Positions 37,148 through 49,941 of a stretch of 64,000 bases of DNA are shown here, in pieces. Position numbers and translations under genes: made by a program. The stretch is taken from assembly GCA_002633005.1 (NCBI GenBank), contig NMRA01000457.1:100145-164144 (forward strand), written 5' to 3'. Under the pieces are notes generated by a model, which was given only the letters and a program-made list of their open reading frames with translations, had not been told where the DNA came from and made no database searches. The stretch is from Phoronis australis. Lineage: Eukaryota > Phoronida > Phoronidae. Position 1 is the first letter of the stretch. Each line of letters opens with the position of its first letter.

Positions 37148-37613
37148 ATGAGCACCACTGCCGTTTTCTATACCGTGAATTTCCGCAGAAAGGCCCACCC
37201 GATGAAACGCTCATGCCCATGTGGGCATTTATTTGATGTTAGTACTTCGAGTTTCAAGCGTTCAGACATTGGGAAGTTTATTTCGAAAATTGCAAGAGAT
37301 GCAAATAGGTCCTGGGATACATCGTCAAGGTTTGAAGTAGTCCATGATGAACGGATCAAATTTGGTTGCGCATGTAAATCTTTTGAATGGACTTGGCAAC
37401 CTCAAGGGTTTTAGTGCCAACAGAGCTGCGAAACGAGATACTGACATTGTAGAGGCTTACAAGCTCATTGACACAGCAGTTGACGAAGTGCAAGCGTTGG
37501 GAACAAACATCGAAGATATCTGGGTAGAATGGTTCCAAGACGAGCAAACCATTGGATCCGATATACAGATTCCTCGGCAGTCTAGACAACAAAAGGATAG
37601 GACTAACGCATGA
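37148..37613 (+). pseudogene. hAT-superfamily transposase fragment (ZMYM1-like)
   Basis: The clear part, 37411-37610, encodes GFSANRAAKRDTDIVEAYKL, IDTAVDEVQALGTNIED, IWVEWFQDEQTI and IPRQSRQQKDRTN. The order KRD-DIVEAY-xID, a spacer, then PR..xQ..R.N matches the domain before the dimerisation region in ZMYM1-like hAT transposases. The upstream frame (37148-37411) joins it only with a frame change near 37370 and is less certain. The DDE catalytic residues and the C-terminal dimerisation block are missing, so this is a short dead fragment. No ends were found around it. Confidence 0.65.
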
Positions 37614-38919
37614 GTAACCACTGGGAATTAAAAAGTGTCTAGAGAGAAGTTTTCAATTCAAATTTTTTTGCATAGTACACTTTAAGTCTCGCGACGGACC
37701 AGGCCAGCTTGACTTGTGTAGATGTTGAGTTTCAGTGTACTTCTGGTCCCTCGGCGAACTAGTCTTGTGATTTTTTTTTACCAAAGTGCGCATTTTTAAA
37801 CTATTTATCTCAGCCAGTACTGTTTGGTCCCGAGACAGATCGACTATTTTTATAGGGATAATAAGCACAGGTGTAATCTTGGTCTCGTGACGAACCAGGT
37901 CTTCCTTTTTGTGTACTCTCAGTGTACATCTGGTCACTCTGCAAACTAGTCCAGTATATATTTCAACATTGAACACAGGATGTTTTGGTTTCGTGAAACT
38001 GTTTTCAGATGATTTATTTCCTGAAACATTTGACGTTTTTCAATTGTCAACGTGATTCAGCTTAACAAAGTGATACTTAATTACTTATTGTCGCTTTTAA
38101 TAATAGACTATGAGCTGAGATCACCATCGTTCGCCAGTTTTTTTTTTCGTAACGAGACAGAAAACGTGATTGATACGCCAGAACGAATACGAGTTAGTTG
38201 CTAGTGGGTACCAGGTGGTAACCTATAGGTAGATATGCAGTCCAGGTATGTATCAACAGCTATGGCGATGTTGTGGCTAACTTATCGCCACATGGACTGG
38301 GATGTTCGTGGACGAGCAGCTTCGTCCACCGTAACGCGCTCACTCTTCAGTAGTCGGTCAAAGGGACTCGCTGGAGAGCTACGGTAGAAAATTGGAAGTA
38401 TACTTAATAAACTGCAACTGCAAGGAAATTTCTGCTGTGTATTTTACACGAGGTCAAATATGCATTGCAAAAGGCCGTGTTTAAGCCTTTTTAAAAGCTT
38501 AAAATATCCCAGAATGCTCTCATAGACGAAAAGAACATACAGCGCTAACTATTGTGTTAAACTAAAACTAATACACGAGTACGTTCCTCTTAAAAAACCT
38601 AAAAATAAGGCTTTATCAAATCTTGTTCACAAAAATTAGCCGTTTTTACAATAGTTCACATATGTCTTGCAAAATACCTGAACTTTATTATCAGGGAACT
38701 TCAAATGAAAATATAAACCGTGTATCGAGAAAAAAGATTTAGCAGAACCTCCTCTAACCACGTGGAAATGTGTTTTACTACTTATCCGAGGTCAAAGACT
38801 ACAGGACTCTGACTCGAATCGAATCTACCGCCGAGCATAGAGCAGTTCCGTATGTAACCTTAGTTCTTTCATTCACCGAGTCGCCATAATATTGAGTGCA
38901 TGAGGTGTACATAGGATAG

Positions 38920-39110
38920 AAACATGCCGGCGAAAACGACGAAAACAAAACGGCCATACACCTCTATGGTTTCCGACATGAAAATGTGCCGTACATTCCA
39001 AAAGTACCTGTAGGTCAATGAAAACAACGTTCACACTTTCTTACCTTCGGGATGAAGGAGAGATCTATTGCCGTGGAATCTGGGACGGCACAACAATATT
39101 CCGAAAGACA
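38920..39110 (+). repeat. Fragment of a coding repeat also present at 47.1-47.3 kb
   Basis: The stretch around 39030-39090 matches 47240-47305 closely (CTTTCTTACCTTCGGGATGA against CTTTCTTATCTCCGGGACAA, then AAGGAGAG, TATYGCCGTG, AATCYGGGAYGGC). Both places have an ATGCCR(A/G)C start-like word about 100-150 bases upstream. Because the 47-kb copy begins with a THAP-like N-terminus, this may be a worn piece of the same element. Confidence 0.45.
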
Positions 39111-39322
39111 TGGCTCCCATCAAACACACTCATTTACTTTATCTTCATCTATGACGAGTATATCGGAACACTTTTTAACGGAGAAACTTTGCTTGCACTG
39201 AACTGCGCTTAAAAAAAAAACAGTGCAGGTGGTCTGATGTAATTTGCGGTGCATCAGACGTGCGCAGGCCTCATTGTTGGGCCCATTGCACAAAACGCCT
39301 GAGCAAAGGCACGAGACCCCAA

Positions 39323-40386
39323 TTATGGCTCCTCATGAAGAAAGTTTTCAAGTCTGCCAGTCTCCTTTAGGAAAACGGACAGACGTTTCCATTTGTTGCC
39401 ATGCACTATATGTTGTAGGCATGTAACAGTGCCATCCAGTAGGTTGCTCCTTAGCCTATAAAAAGCTGGGCAAGACTCTACCAGGTGTTTAGGAGATTCT
39501 ACGTCAGTACCACACTCGGGACACACAGGGCTCCCCATATGCCCAGTAATGTGTCTGTGTCGGGCTAGGTTGCAGTGGCCCGTCAAAATTTGAATGACGT
39601 GTCTTATACCCAATCTATCTAGACTCAGAAGGCTTTTTGAACCTTTTGGTTCGATCACGTTGGGAAAATTCTCCTTGGTTTCTCGGCAGGAGTTAAGTGA
39701 TGCCCACTGGGCTGCTGACTGGGTATGTACCCAGTTGCGTATACTCATCCTGCAACATCCGTAAGATACCGGGATAGCAGGTTCAGGCACAAAATGCAGA
39801 ACGCTTGCTCCTATCTTTGCGAGTCTGTCTGCATTCTCATTGCCATCAATTCCCACATGGGCCCTGACCCAGCGTATATTGACGGTTCTTTCAATTGCAA
39901 GCTTGTTAAGCTCATTAATACAAGCATTAACACAACGAGAGTTGACCTTAATTTCTTTAGGGTTTTTATTGCTGCCTAGCTATCTGAAAAGATGGTAATT
40001 GGCCGATTGCCAAGTTCAGTGTTATATTGTTGTGCCAGTTGATCAGCTCTATTAATTGCAGTGATCTCAGCCTGAAACACCGTGGCAAGATTGCCTAACG
40101 ATACCCAGTTTTCAGCATCTGCAGCAGGAAGGCCATTTTTCAGTTTAGAGCCGTCCGTATAACAGACCACCTCATTCTTGTGTTCTGCGGTAGGCCATCC
40201 ATCGCCAATTTCCGTGAAGAAATTGTTTGTATGATTTAAAGCTGTGACCTGGACATCACTAGGCATGTTCCATAGTTGCCCAGTCTTGGCCATTCCTGCC
40301 ATTAGCTTAGCTGTGCTTGGAATGCATACACTTTTAAGAGTGTCTTGTTTTATTGCAGCGATGAAAATACAAATCACTGGAACCAC
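39323..40386 (-). pseudogene. Non-LTR retrotransposon ORF2 C-terminus: RNase H plus CCHC-type zinc motif
   Basis: The minus strand reads EVVCYTDGSKLKNGLP, TVFQAEITAINRADQLA, RPITIFSDS, a TAG in place of Gln, then in a shifted frame RWVRAHVGIDGNENADRLAK. The four catalytic positions of LINE-type RNase H (Asp in YTDGS, Glu in QAEI, Asp in FSDS, Asp in NADRLA) and the His are all present. About 120 residues later comes the zinc motif CPECGTDVESPKHLVESC, then an in-frame end. One stop and one frame change separate the halves, so the copy is dead but young. The reverse transcriptase that should lie at higher coordinates was not recognised past 40386. Related to I/Jockey-like or CR1-like clades carrying RNase H; clade uncertain. 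Confidence 0.8.
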
Positions 40387-43314
40387 TAAGACCTACCTCA
40401 TAGCCATGGGCGGTTTTGATATTAAATTGAGAGGAATTCAGGATGTTAAGGTAGGTAAACATCTTGGCTAGCTCCATGCCTATCAAATATAGATGGCGTC
40501 ACATGTTCATGTTTACATATAGGCAATGACCCCATTCTGTACGATTTTTGTAACTAAATTGGTAAAATTGGTACTAACTACTATTGTCACTGTACTGTTG
40601 AAGAATTTCGATGATATCTTTCACTTTACCAATGTCAAAATAGTACTCCCTTTGCATATTCACAATTTAATGATTTTATAATCTTTAAGTCGGCAGGATT
40701 TTCACCCTAAAGTCTTAAGTCTGAAGTCAGTTTTCATGAAGTGGGCCCCTGGGCATAATGCGAAGGCACTAAATTACATATCATCAGTGTTGATTGACAG
40801 AAGAGTCGTGGCAATAACCAGTCGGAGTTTAACAGTTCCTTGAGTAGAGACTGAGAAATCTGAGTCAACATCATAAACATGATCATTATAAACACAAAAC
40901 GTGATTTGGTCTCATTTTAATATCAACTCATATTTGCATCGTTGTCATCAGAAAAGGTCGTCATCACAAAGGCTCAATAGTCCATAGGTGAAATTTCTTA
41001 TTGTTTTTAGGGTAAAGGCAGCATGAAGACATATTGGTTGAACAGCTCCGTTTACCCATTCCCACAGAACGTGCCTCTGTTGGAACTGACAAAGTGCAAC
41101 ACCTCTTGCCAAGTGACTAATCAGAATTTCGTCATGTACATGTGATGGAAGCTATAAAGTGCCTTTGAGATTTGACCAACGGAGACCTTGAAGTCATTAC
41201 GGCATTTATCGGTCTCCTGAGTCCTTAATAGTATTTGACCTTTCACTTTCGCGGATGAACGCGAAGTTCTGAGGGCATACAATTTGCAGACGACAGTTAT
41301 CACTGCGTGTAGATAACAGTTTTCCGACAAAGAATCTAAGCGGTATCTATACAGAGCTGCATGATTCACTTCGCACTCTTTTGCAACATTCCTCGTGCAT
41401 TCCAATTGAAATAAATTATTGGGTAAAAAGTTGAGCAAATGGCCTACGGTTTTTCAGTATTTAACTTTAGTTTTGAAGTCAAATCTTGGTGCCTTTTGTA
41501 CAAAATCCTAAAATGACAAAAACATGATTTTCTCCAAGGCTGTAATAAATTCGTCAAGTAAGTGAATAAGTTTGAAAACTGCACTTTTCTGAGCTCCCTT
41601 GCCTTCACAATGAAAAGTTCGTAAGTGTTTTCTCAAAATTTTACAATATTCCAAAGTAAAGTTGCCTCAATGTTGTGAAGCACTAGCGATTTTTGAAATG
41701 TCAAGATTTTTCTCACGGAAGATTGAGTATTTATTCGATGTTTTTTTGAGGTTGGCTTTCAATATTTTATTTATCTAAGATGATAGATTTCTCGTGCTTG
41801 CACTAAAAACCACGTTGCAGTTAACCCGTGCTTTCGATTCTGCTGCGCTCATACGATAAATGCTGTTGTTTTCCGTCATATTATTTACACGTCAGCACCT
41901 TATCTGTGATGTCACTGGATGTTTACAAGCCGACAACCGAATCTATTGTATTTCACACCTTAGCGTGACCTGTCAGCACAACGCTCGTTCATTTGAAGCA
42001 AAGAGCTCGTATCACTCCGCCTGCAGTGCCCCTAAGCGACATCTATGGATAAATTTTGTAATGTTTCTGACATGTTATCATGAATTGTACGCATGCAATA
42101 CATTTTTACAAACACGTATGATTTTGATATGTTGGCTTTATTTCTTCTGTCACTCATTCTTAACTTTTGAAAAATGTGTTCAACTCTGTAAGTGTATCAT
42201 AATACGTTTTAGTAGTAAGCTGTGATTTGTGTTGCCCGGAAATTATATTTAGAATTGTAAAAAGACTACCACTAAAATGATACAGTAGAAAAATGGTACC
42301 GTTGGAAATTGATGTTTGTTTGTCAGCAGTTACCTTACATTGTAGTTTAATTGATGTTAAAATTGATGTTTATTTGTCAGTAATTACCTCACATTATATT
42401 TTAATTGGTGTTGCGTATTAGTAGAAACCTTAGGTTGTAGTTTTTGTTAAACATAATCGTTTTAATTGGCATAATCATTGTTGAACACAGTGAAGTTTGC
42501 GAATTTTGGCTTTGAGAACACGTGGATATTGTTTCGACAGGGATCACGCCCATGCAAGTAACGGCTTTCAGACACTCTCGCAACTAGCCAAGGATTTGTC
42601 TCAAATATGAGGACCGTCAGGAATTAACACATATCTTGGATTTTTTGTTACCGTAGAAATTTATATTACGCACCTGTCAGCCGTCTCAGTCGTGGGCTGA
42701 TGGTTTTCCAATGTTTTTCCTGTTGGCATAGACTTGCTCTTGAAAATCAACTACTGGCTTCTGGTTCCTTATGCATCACTTAGATTGCTTCCAAAGGAAC
42801 AGAATAGTGCTAGTTTGGAACAATACCTGAAAGAAATTCAAATTTTGGGACGGAAAGTTGTCGTTTTGATACCAAACCCAATTGGTTGTGTAGATCCAGT
42901 GCAGGTACTCAGGAAGTGTCAGTACAGCCCAAAGACTACATTTATTCAGTTTTAAGGCCAAGTGACCTAGAATTATATAGGCTGTAAAAATGAACAGCCG
43001 AAGAAAAGTTCAAAACAATCCACGTGAGTAGTTGAGCGGAAAGTACATGTACGTAGGTACTGTAAGCTGTCTTGGAAGACAACTATTTTTAGATTTTTTA
43101 TATGTAATTTAAGAATATTTATGTTCTTGAATGCATGGCCTTGCAAAACGTATTAAAAATATCTGCTTTTTGTGCGTTTTATCGTGTCTGGGACCAAATA
43201 AATGATTCTCGTATACAACGACTGATCATGCATATGTAGGAAAACTAATGCATTGATTGTTCAGTTAAGTCCTTATCTCAAAGGGCAAGACTTGAAAATG
43301 GATACCAAATTAAT
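40387..43314. other. Gene-free stretch
   Basis: Includes an open frame at 41860-42225 (121 residues, Cys- and Phe-rich) with no family resemblance, and a two-copy tandem repeat near 42.3 kb. Nothing else recognised. Confidence 0.5.
42308..42415 (+). repeat. 54-bp tandem duplication
   Basis: ATTGATGTTTGTTTGTCAGC at 42308 is repeated at 42362 as ATTGATGTTTATTTGTCAGT. Both continue through TTACCT.ACATT.TA.TTTAATTG.TGTT. A further worn copy may follow. Confidence 0.85.
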
Positions 43315-44600
43315 TAATATGTAAAATGGCATAATGTTTACCTCCTGTCTGCTGTTGAACTAAAAGCCATTTAAGCACAATCTTGTACCTGGGCCAAGAT
43401 CAGAAAACCATCGATTATTCCAGTCTATTTCCGGGACCTGAGTTTCCTGTGCGTCGGAACAATTCCTGAATGGCGCCATGTTGTCCTTGAAACGTCATTG
43501 ATATCACCGTGAGCGTAAAAGCGTTCACTTGTTATTTTGTTTGGCTTTTTTGATTCTCGTTTCTGTTCTTTTTTGTACAAATTTATTGAGTTATTGTCTA
43601 ACTTTTATCTGTTCTATGCATATCACGAGTGGTACTTAATGCGATCATAAGTTTGGAAAACGTCGCATCTCCAACACTAGGCCTACTGAGCCTGAAGTCA
43701 TCCCTGACTCGTCACGAGGGTATGCCAAATTACAGCAACAGTACCTGTTCTGGTAATAAATTAGAGGAAAGGACTCTCTTGATCGGCAAATGTATTTATC
43801 GCCACATCGTGAAACTGATGCAAATTTGTTTGGCAATTGCTGGTAATTATCACCAGCAATTGCCGAGTGCATTTCCATGTAATTTGTCTGCAAATCGGCA
43901 CCGTCTTTACTGGACGTAAAAAATATACATTAAAAACATCCACACACGGCGATATTTCAACAAAAGCATGTTTCATCTCAAGACAGTGTGCTAATCACCT
44001 TAATTGCAATAACGCGCACCTGTTCTTCATTTTTGCTACCCGAAGTATCCCCAGCAGTTGCCATGTGTTACTTCGTCCGGAAAATAATTACTTGATAAAT
44101 TGACTTAAATGTTCAATTATTGGACAAAACGTATTTTAAACAAAAACGTACAATCGATACACCCATTGTTTGAACTTTTAAATTAAAATTCCGCGATTAA
44201 AAACTCATAGGGGGAGGATTGTAGTGAACTGTAGCCCATGAGCTGAATGTCGGCGATGGGGAAATATCATATTGTTAGGGTCATGACGCAGTATTTCAAA
44301 ATTTCTTTGTCACACGAATTTCAGCTAATCAAGGCCCGCGGATCCAATTAAAGTGTTCATCCCACGCTGCGGAACACATATGTCGGCGCATGCCAGGCGG
44401 TCGGATTGAGATTATATGAATGCTTCATGCTCAATGGGAATTGTTCCTTTTACTTTAAATTTATTAATTCTTGTATCATTTGGCACCTAAAGTTATCTTT
44501 TTCAAGCTGTTTCTCCACCAATTGGCATTACGTCGATTGTTGGCCGTCAGCTGCCTCATAAAGTCGCCGGACACCACTAGTATCTTAGATTACCCTGTCT
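43315..44600 (+). repeat. Unidentified ~1.2-kb dispersed repeat, copy 2
   Basis: Best matched to copy 3 at 47985. Shared blocks are TTTAAGCACAATCTTGTACC / TTTGAGCACAATTTTTTACC, CATCGATTATTCC / CATCGACTATTCC, GATATCACYGTGARCGTAAAA, GTGGTACTT.AATGCGATCAT, GTAATAAATTAGAGG, CGCCA.ATCGTGAAACT, AAGGCCCG and TGAATGGGAA. It shows no convincing conserved frame. Confidence 0.7.
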
Positions 44601-44999
44601 GAATTTATCTTCAATATTTTCGCAAGTTTAATTGTCAGAATAGTCTAACTGTATAGCAATTTTACTTAACTGTTTTGATACTGCATGTTCGTCGTTATGT
44701 TTATACGGTTTACCAGAGCTATCACTCTCAGTAAAACAGGCTTAGGCCCATTTGAATAACCGGCCTAATGTTATTCACTCGTTCTTTAGTGAATCTCACT
44801 TCCGACCCATCGGAAAATCTATAATGGCGGACTATCCAGTTTGTAAGAAATGAACAAGGATTTTTATGAATTTTTGGCCAGCGGATTTCGTTAGGATTCA
44901 CCTGCAGGTACTAGTGGCTTCGTTATAACATGTTCTAACAGTCTAATGAGGTTAAAACCTGTGCTACTCCACTCTTAGAAAAGGGGGTCGAAGTATTTG

Positions 45000-46258
45000 A
45001 CTTTTTCAGAGTCTAAATAGTTGACTGACTGCTCTTCCCGTTCATTTTGCTGTTTTGCGTTAATTGGTATTTTGCAAAGTTTGAAGAATAGGTTAAGGTG
45101 ATAAGTATTTGTTGAAGTTATATTACACGTATGGTGGTGAGTCTCTTTCCTTAAGTTGTCGATGTAGTTATTCTAGCTCGTTAGGCATGTGACGATTGTG
45201 ATTTTATACAATTTTCTTGAACGAGTACTGCCTCCCGTTCAGCAACGCTAGGACCTTGCTAAAAAGCAAGCCTTCGCGAGATATTGCCGTGCATTTTAAA
45301 TGAGAACACGTGACTTTGACTAGGTTTTAGCTAGGTCCTAGCGTAGGTCCTAGTGTCTACTGAACGCACGCCTGGTGAGCAGTTGAAAGTGCCTCTGTTG
45401 CTCAATCAGCTCATTTTTGGCCTTATGTTCTAATACATTTATTGTTGTTTGAGATTGATATGTCGTTAAAATGAGTACATTGTTTTTTACAGTTGTCACC
45501 ACGAAGTGCTTTGCAGTTCATTGCGATTGATATCGACCATTAATTATTGACATTGTTGCATGTCTGATACGAAATATTTACTTTCATTCATTTCCTTAAA
45601 CCGTTAATACGAGCAATTGGATAATTTAAAGCCGCATCTCGCCTTGTTTGGTTGATCTGACTAAAAACGAAAAACTTTTACTTAATTGAAATCGGTCTCA
45701 TAGTATTCCTTAATGTAACAGGATTCCATTTCTGTTACCAGCAAGAATATCAAAACCACACATTTCCTGTGACTTGAGTAGGTAGCGGAAATAGAATCCC
45801 ATCTGGGTAAGAAATATTTTGCAAGACTATTTCATAAGAAAACGGCTTAATTTGATTTTCGCCTTTAAGCCTTATCAAAGCGAAATGCAGCTTAAATTGC
45901 TAGTTTTGCATGTATATGTATGTACACCTTTGCATTACTTCATGGGATATGTACAATTACCGTTGGTATTTTACGCGGATGTTTGGCCGAATAAAGAACC
46001 AATGAAGCACAACTTTTGACTGAATAAATTACTTTTAGCTTGTTTGGCAACTTTTTGGCATTCAGATGAAGGTATAAGTTTGCCTTGTTTGAAATTTAAC
46101 CATTGAGTTATGAGCACTGACAAGTAGTTATAAAATAATTCATGTTTGGCTCTTGTGTAATAAAACGTATAAAACCGTGATTCCGTAAATCCAAATTTAA
46201 CAAATAAAATACGTGCATGCTTACAGAGATTTTTCACTCTTCCATTAATTCTTGTGAT
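45000..46258. other. Gene-free stretch
   Basis: AT-rich, with short frames only. Local repeats of AGGTCCTAG occur near 45335-45352. No exon or element recognised. Confidence 0.45.
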
Positions 46259-46540
46259 TTAGTGGTATTTCTTAGTTGTCTTTGCAACTAATTTTCGTTC
46301 TTCAGATTTCCATTGCTCTGCAATATCCTGATCAAGGTACCCTTGTGCAAAAACTGTCCCTAGATTGTGAACCACTTGCACACGTTTTGACTCGGAGACA
46401 GTGTCGATTTTTCTTAGACAATGATGTTGTAAACCTGAGCTCCGTTCAAAAACTTGTTTTGATTTAGCCCAATTACCGGCATACAACTGTGTTCCAACTT
46501 GTTCCGTACTCTGTTGAGAACTGATTCCTGCTTTTGCCAA
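46259..46540 (-). CDS. Unidentified 93-residue open frame
   Basis: Polar, protein-like composition (KSKQVFERSSGLQHHCLRKI, QGYLDQDIAEQWKSEERKL) and rich in Gln, Ser and Lys, unlike translated AT-rich noise nearby. I do not recognise it. It could be a worn exon or a transposon piece. No splice or promoter evidence. Confidence 0.2.
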   Translation of the reverse strand: MAKAGISSQQSTEQVGTQLYAGNWAKSKQVFERSSGLQHHCLRKIDTVSESKRVQVVHNLGTVFAQGYLDQDIAEQWKSEERKLVAKTTKKYH

Positions 46541-47083
46541 GAACAGAAAGTTCGTTATTTCTCGACATCATGCTCAGTGCACAAACTGTATAGCCTGGTT
46601 TTGAGCAATAAGCTCTGTAACCACATACAGTTTTACTAAGGAAGAGTTTTAGAACAATACATTAACCGTAATTGGTCTAAATTAACTGTTGTTTTCCGAT
46701 AGAGGGTGGGTTAATAATTCATAAAGTCATACCAGTCGGATTATTCGGTTTTGGAATTTCTGCACTAATTTTTGATTATTGGTTACAAGGTAGAGTATAT
46801 GCAACATCAAGACTTTGGCTTCGCGTAGGTGGCATGCAGTATCTACGAGTTTGTACATTTCCAAATAAATGTATATACTTTAAGTAGAAATAATATTAGT
46901 GATTGCAGTGTCCGCGCTTCCCTATAGGGCCGTCCCGGATAACACGGCGACACTCGAATCTCGGTGTGTTTACCCACAATGCCGTAAACATCTGTCAAGC
47001 ACATTTTCAGTTTCACAGGTTATCTGCTGTTGTCTGATTCTTTGCAAATTTTTCTCAGTTGCATTACTCTATTCGTCCTTTCA

Positions 47084-47305
47084 ATGCCAACGAAGTATTG
47101 CTGCTGGGCAGGGGGTTGCACTTCCGACGTGAGAAAGTTTGATTAACTGGGCAAATACCGGTTGATGCGTGATGTGAAATTCTTCGCCTTCCCTACATCA
47201 ATCAGAGAAACGAAAATGGACATAATTTCCAAAACGAGGTCACGCGCTTTCTTATCTCCGGGACAAAGGAGAGTTCTATCGCCGTGTAATCCGGGATGGC
47301 CGCAT
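47084..47305 (+). pseudogene. THAP-like N-terminus of a repeat-encoded protein
   Basis: The ATG at 47084 gives MPTKYCCWAGGCTSDVRKFD, a stop, then LGKYRLMRDVKFFAFPTS. The CC..GC start followed by an aromatic-FP motif about 30 residues on resembles the first half of a THAP finger, but the closing Cys-x2-His was not seen. The sequence beyond (47240-47305) is repeated at 39.0-39.1 kb, so this belongs to a dispersed element. Less sure than the THAP fragment at 27543. Confidence 0.4.
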
Positions 47306-47984
47306 TCTACCTGCAATCGGACTCGATAGATGTGCATGGTTCTGTCAGATACTCGCAGATACTCCTTGTATAACTCATACTATCCCAAAGCCAGTTGAGC
47401 ACAACAAGCGACTTATCTTCAAACCGAAAGCTCGAACATTTGTGCGCAAGGATCTGTACAGACCTTCACTGGGTTAGCATTTCATTGATCAATAAGTGGA
47501 ATTGTTTCATTCAGAAGTGCTAATTTTAATTAGATTCGTTTAAAAAGTGTCATGAATTTTCAATCTCCTCGTAAGCCAGCTCCAGTAGATGCACCCAGGA
47601 CAGTGGTCGTAGTTGTCTGACTGACTGGTTCAGTGTACACAGTCGTAATGCTGACATAATTGCAAACTAAGAGCATTATGATATTCCGCGGAGTTTTCGC
47701 CACTACCTTCCACGATATCTTAATCATCTCTCTCAAAAACCTTACCTTCTTCAGTGATACACCTGCCGGCCATGTTATGCCTTTCCAGCCTCATTCGTGT
47801 ACTCTCGGTGGAGCTAAATGGAGTTAAATTGACTGTCACACTCAATTGGTAGATATTTGACTGATTTTAGCGATCGTTCTTGTGACACTTAACAGAACTG
47901 GACAGAAGCATTGAGGACAATAATCCTTTAGATAAAGGCTTTTCAGAATTTGTTTTCTCAACCTAGTTCAAATTAAGTAATCTA

Positions 47985-49215
47985 TAACATGGTATAGTGT
48001 TTTCTTCCGTTCTTTGAGTCTTTTTGAGCACAATTTTTTACCTCGGCCGATATCAGGAATCATCGACTATTCCCTTCTATTTATCGTGACCTGTTCGTTT
48101 CCTGTGCATCAGTTTAGGAACAATTTCTGAATGACGGTCATGTTTTCCTTGAAAGCGTATTGATATCACTGTGAACGTAAAACCGTAGTTTTCTTATTTG
48201 TTTATTTTTATTCAACTTTGATCATTTAGTGTCCAAGTTTTATGTGTTCTTTACATATGAGTGGTACTTTAATGCGATCATAAGTCAGCTCCGACTCGTC
48301 GCGAGAGTTCGTCAAATTTCAGTAACAGTACCCGTTCAGGTAATAAATTAGAGGGAAAATCTTTCTAGATCCGCAAATGTCTTATCTTGATCGCCATATC
48401 GTGAAACTAGTGCAAAGTGCAAACTGCACCCGTACCAGATTGAGCAATTGCCGTGTGACTACCTGGACGTGTGAGCACATTTCTGCGTACTTGGAAGCAA
48501 ATCCATCGGCTTTACTGACACGGCGATGTTTCAACAACCAAAAGCAACTTTCATCGCAAAACAGTGAGATCCTCACCTGAATTGCAGGAACGCGCACCTT
48601 TGCTTGATTTTTTCTGCTCGGACACAACTACTGGCGAAGTAAATCCCTGACGCTTGCCTTGTCACTTCGCCGGGAAAATAATCACTTGCTAAATTGGCAT
48701 TTATTTTCAATTCTTAGGCAAAATATATTTTAAAAACCTTCAATGTATACCTCCGTTGTTTTAATATTAGAATTACGCTACTGAAAACGCATACAGGGGA
48801 GTGTAATGAACTGTAGTCTAAGAGTTGAATATTGGCGATGGAAATATATTGCAGTGTTAGAAGCATGACGCACTATTTTTCAATCTCTTTGTCGCACGAC
48901 TTTCACCCATTCAAGGCCCGAGTTATTCTTGCGACGCGGAGCACAGTTGTCCGCGCAGGCTAGGCGGTCGGACTCCTTCGGTTAGTAGCCTATACGAATG
49001 CTTTAGGCTGAATGGGAACTATTCCTTTTACTCTAAACTCATTAATTCTTATATAATACCATTTGGCACCACGTAATGCTTTCTGTCTTAAGTTATTTTG
49101 TAACCAGTTGGTATTCTGTTGTTTAGTGTTGGTCGTCAGCCGCCCTGCCGTAATGAAAGTCGACGGAGACCACCGGTAGTTTTCCTGTCGTATGCTGCTG
49201 GGTCTTTAAGTTGAC
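47985..49215 (+). repeat. Unidentified ~1.2-kb dispersed repeat, copy 3
   Basis: Same block order and orientation as copy 2, from TTTGAGCACAAT near 48025 to TGAATGGGAACTATTCCTTT near 49009 and GTTGGTCGTCAGCCGCC near 49129. The distance between copies 2 and 3 is about 4.7 kb and the sequence between them is not duplicated. This is therefore dispersal, not a simple tandem. Confidence 0.7.
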
Positions 49216-49941
49216 ATTTTGATGAGCTGTACATTTGTTTCGATTTCAAAGATATTGGCAAATTGTGTTTACCTTTGTATTTAGACATGAAAGTGCATCA
49301 TTTCTGCAAATTCATGAAATTTCCGCCTAATGACCTATAGCCTTGAATCTACAGCAAAAATATTTGTTCGCTTTCTTTTCCTAAAAAATACGTCATGAAG
49401 CCTAAATAGGCATGGTAGCATCAGTACACTAAAGATGATTTTCAGTGTATAAGTGACCGTTCAGCATCTAGAAGATCTTTGGCGAATGTTACACTCGATC
49501 ACTTCAACCTGCTATGATAGCTAATTGATTCTCAGTGACTATATCCGACCTACGGACCAATCAGATGTTCCTAAAAGTCACACAAAGTACTCCTACTAAC
49601 AATGGAGGATGGCTATTGAGATAGATCTGTAAAATTTATTTGAATTGAGAAATTAATAGTCATATCTTATCTGCCACACTACTTCAATGTTGGAGTAAAT
49701 TTCCAAAATTCAATGCATTTGTTCAAAATCTGCTGAAATTCAACGGCCGTCGGACACAGGAAAGAAGCAGTTTCCATGGAAACTATTAGGATGTGCTTTG
49801 GGGAAAATGAAAAGTGGTCTGAAGTTTGTCAGAGATGTCTGTGACATTTATTACTTTCTGTCTGCCCCGTCCATGACACGCTCATAAGTGTTATTGTGGA
49901 AATATTCCAAAATATTTTTGAAATTAAACGTAACTTCATTG

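Noticed and set aside
41860-42225. 121-residue + strand open frame
   Set aside because: Composition is like translated AT-rich noise (many Phe, Leu, Cys, Ile) and no family is recognised.
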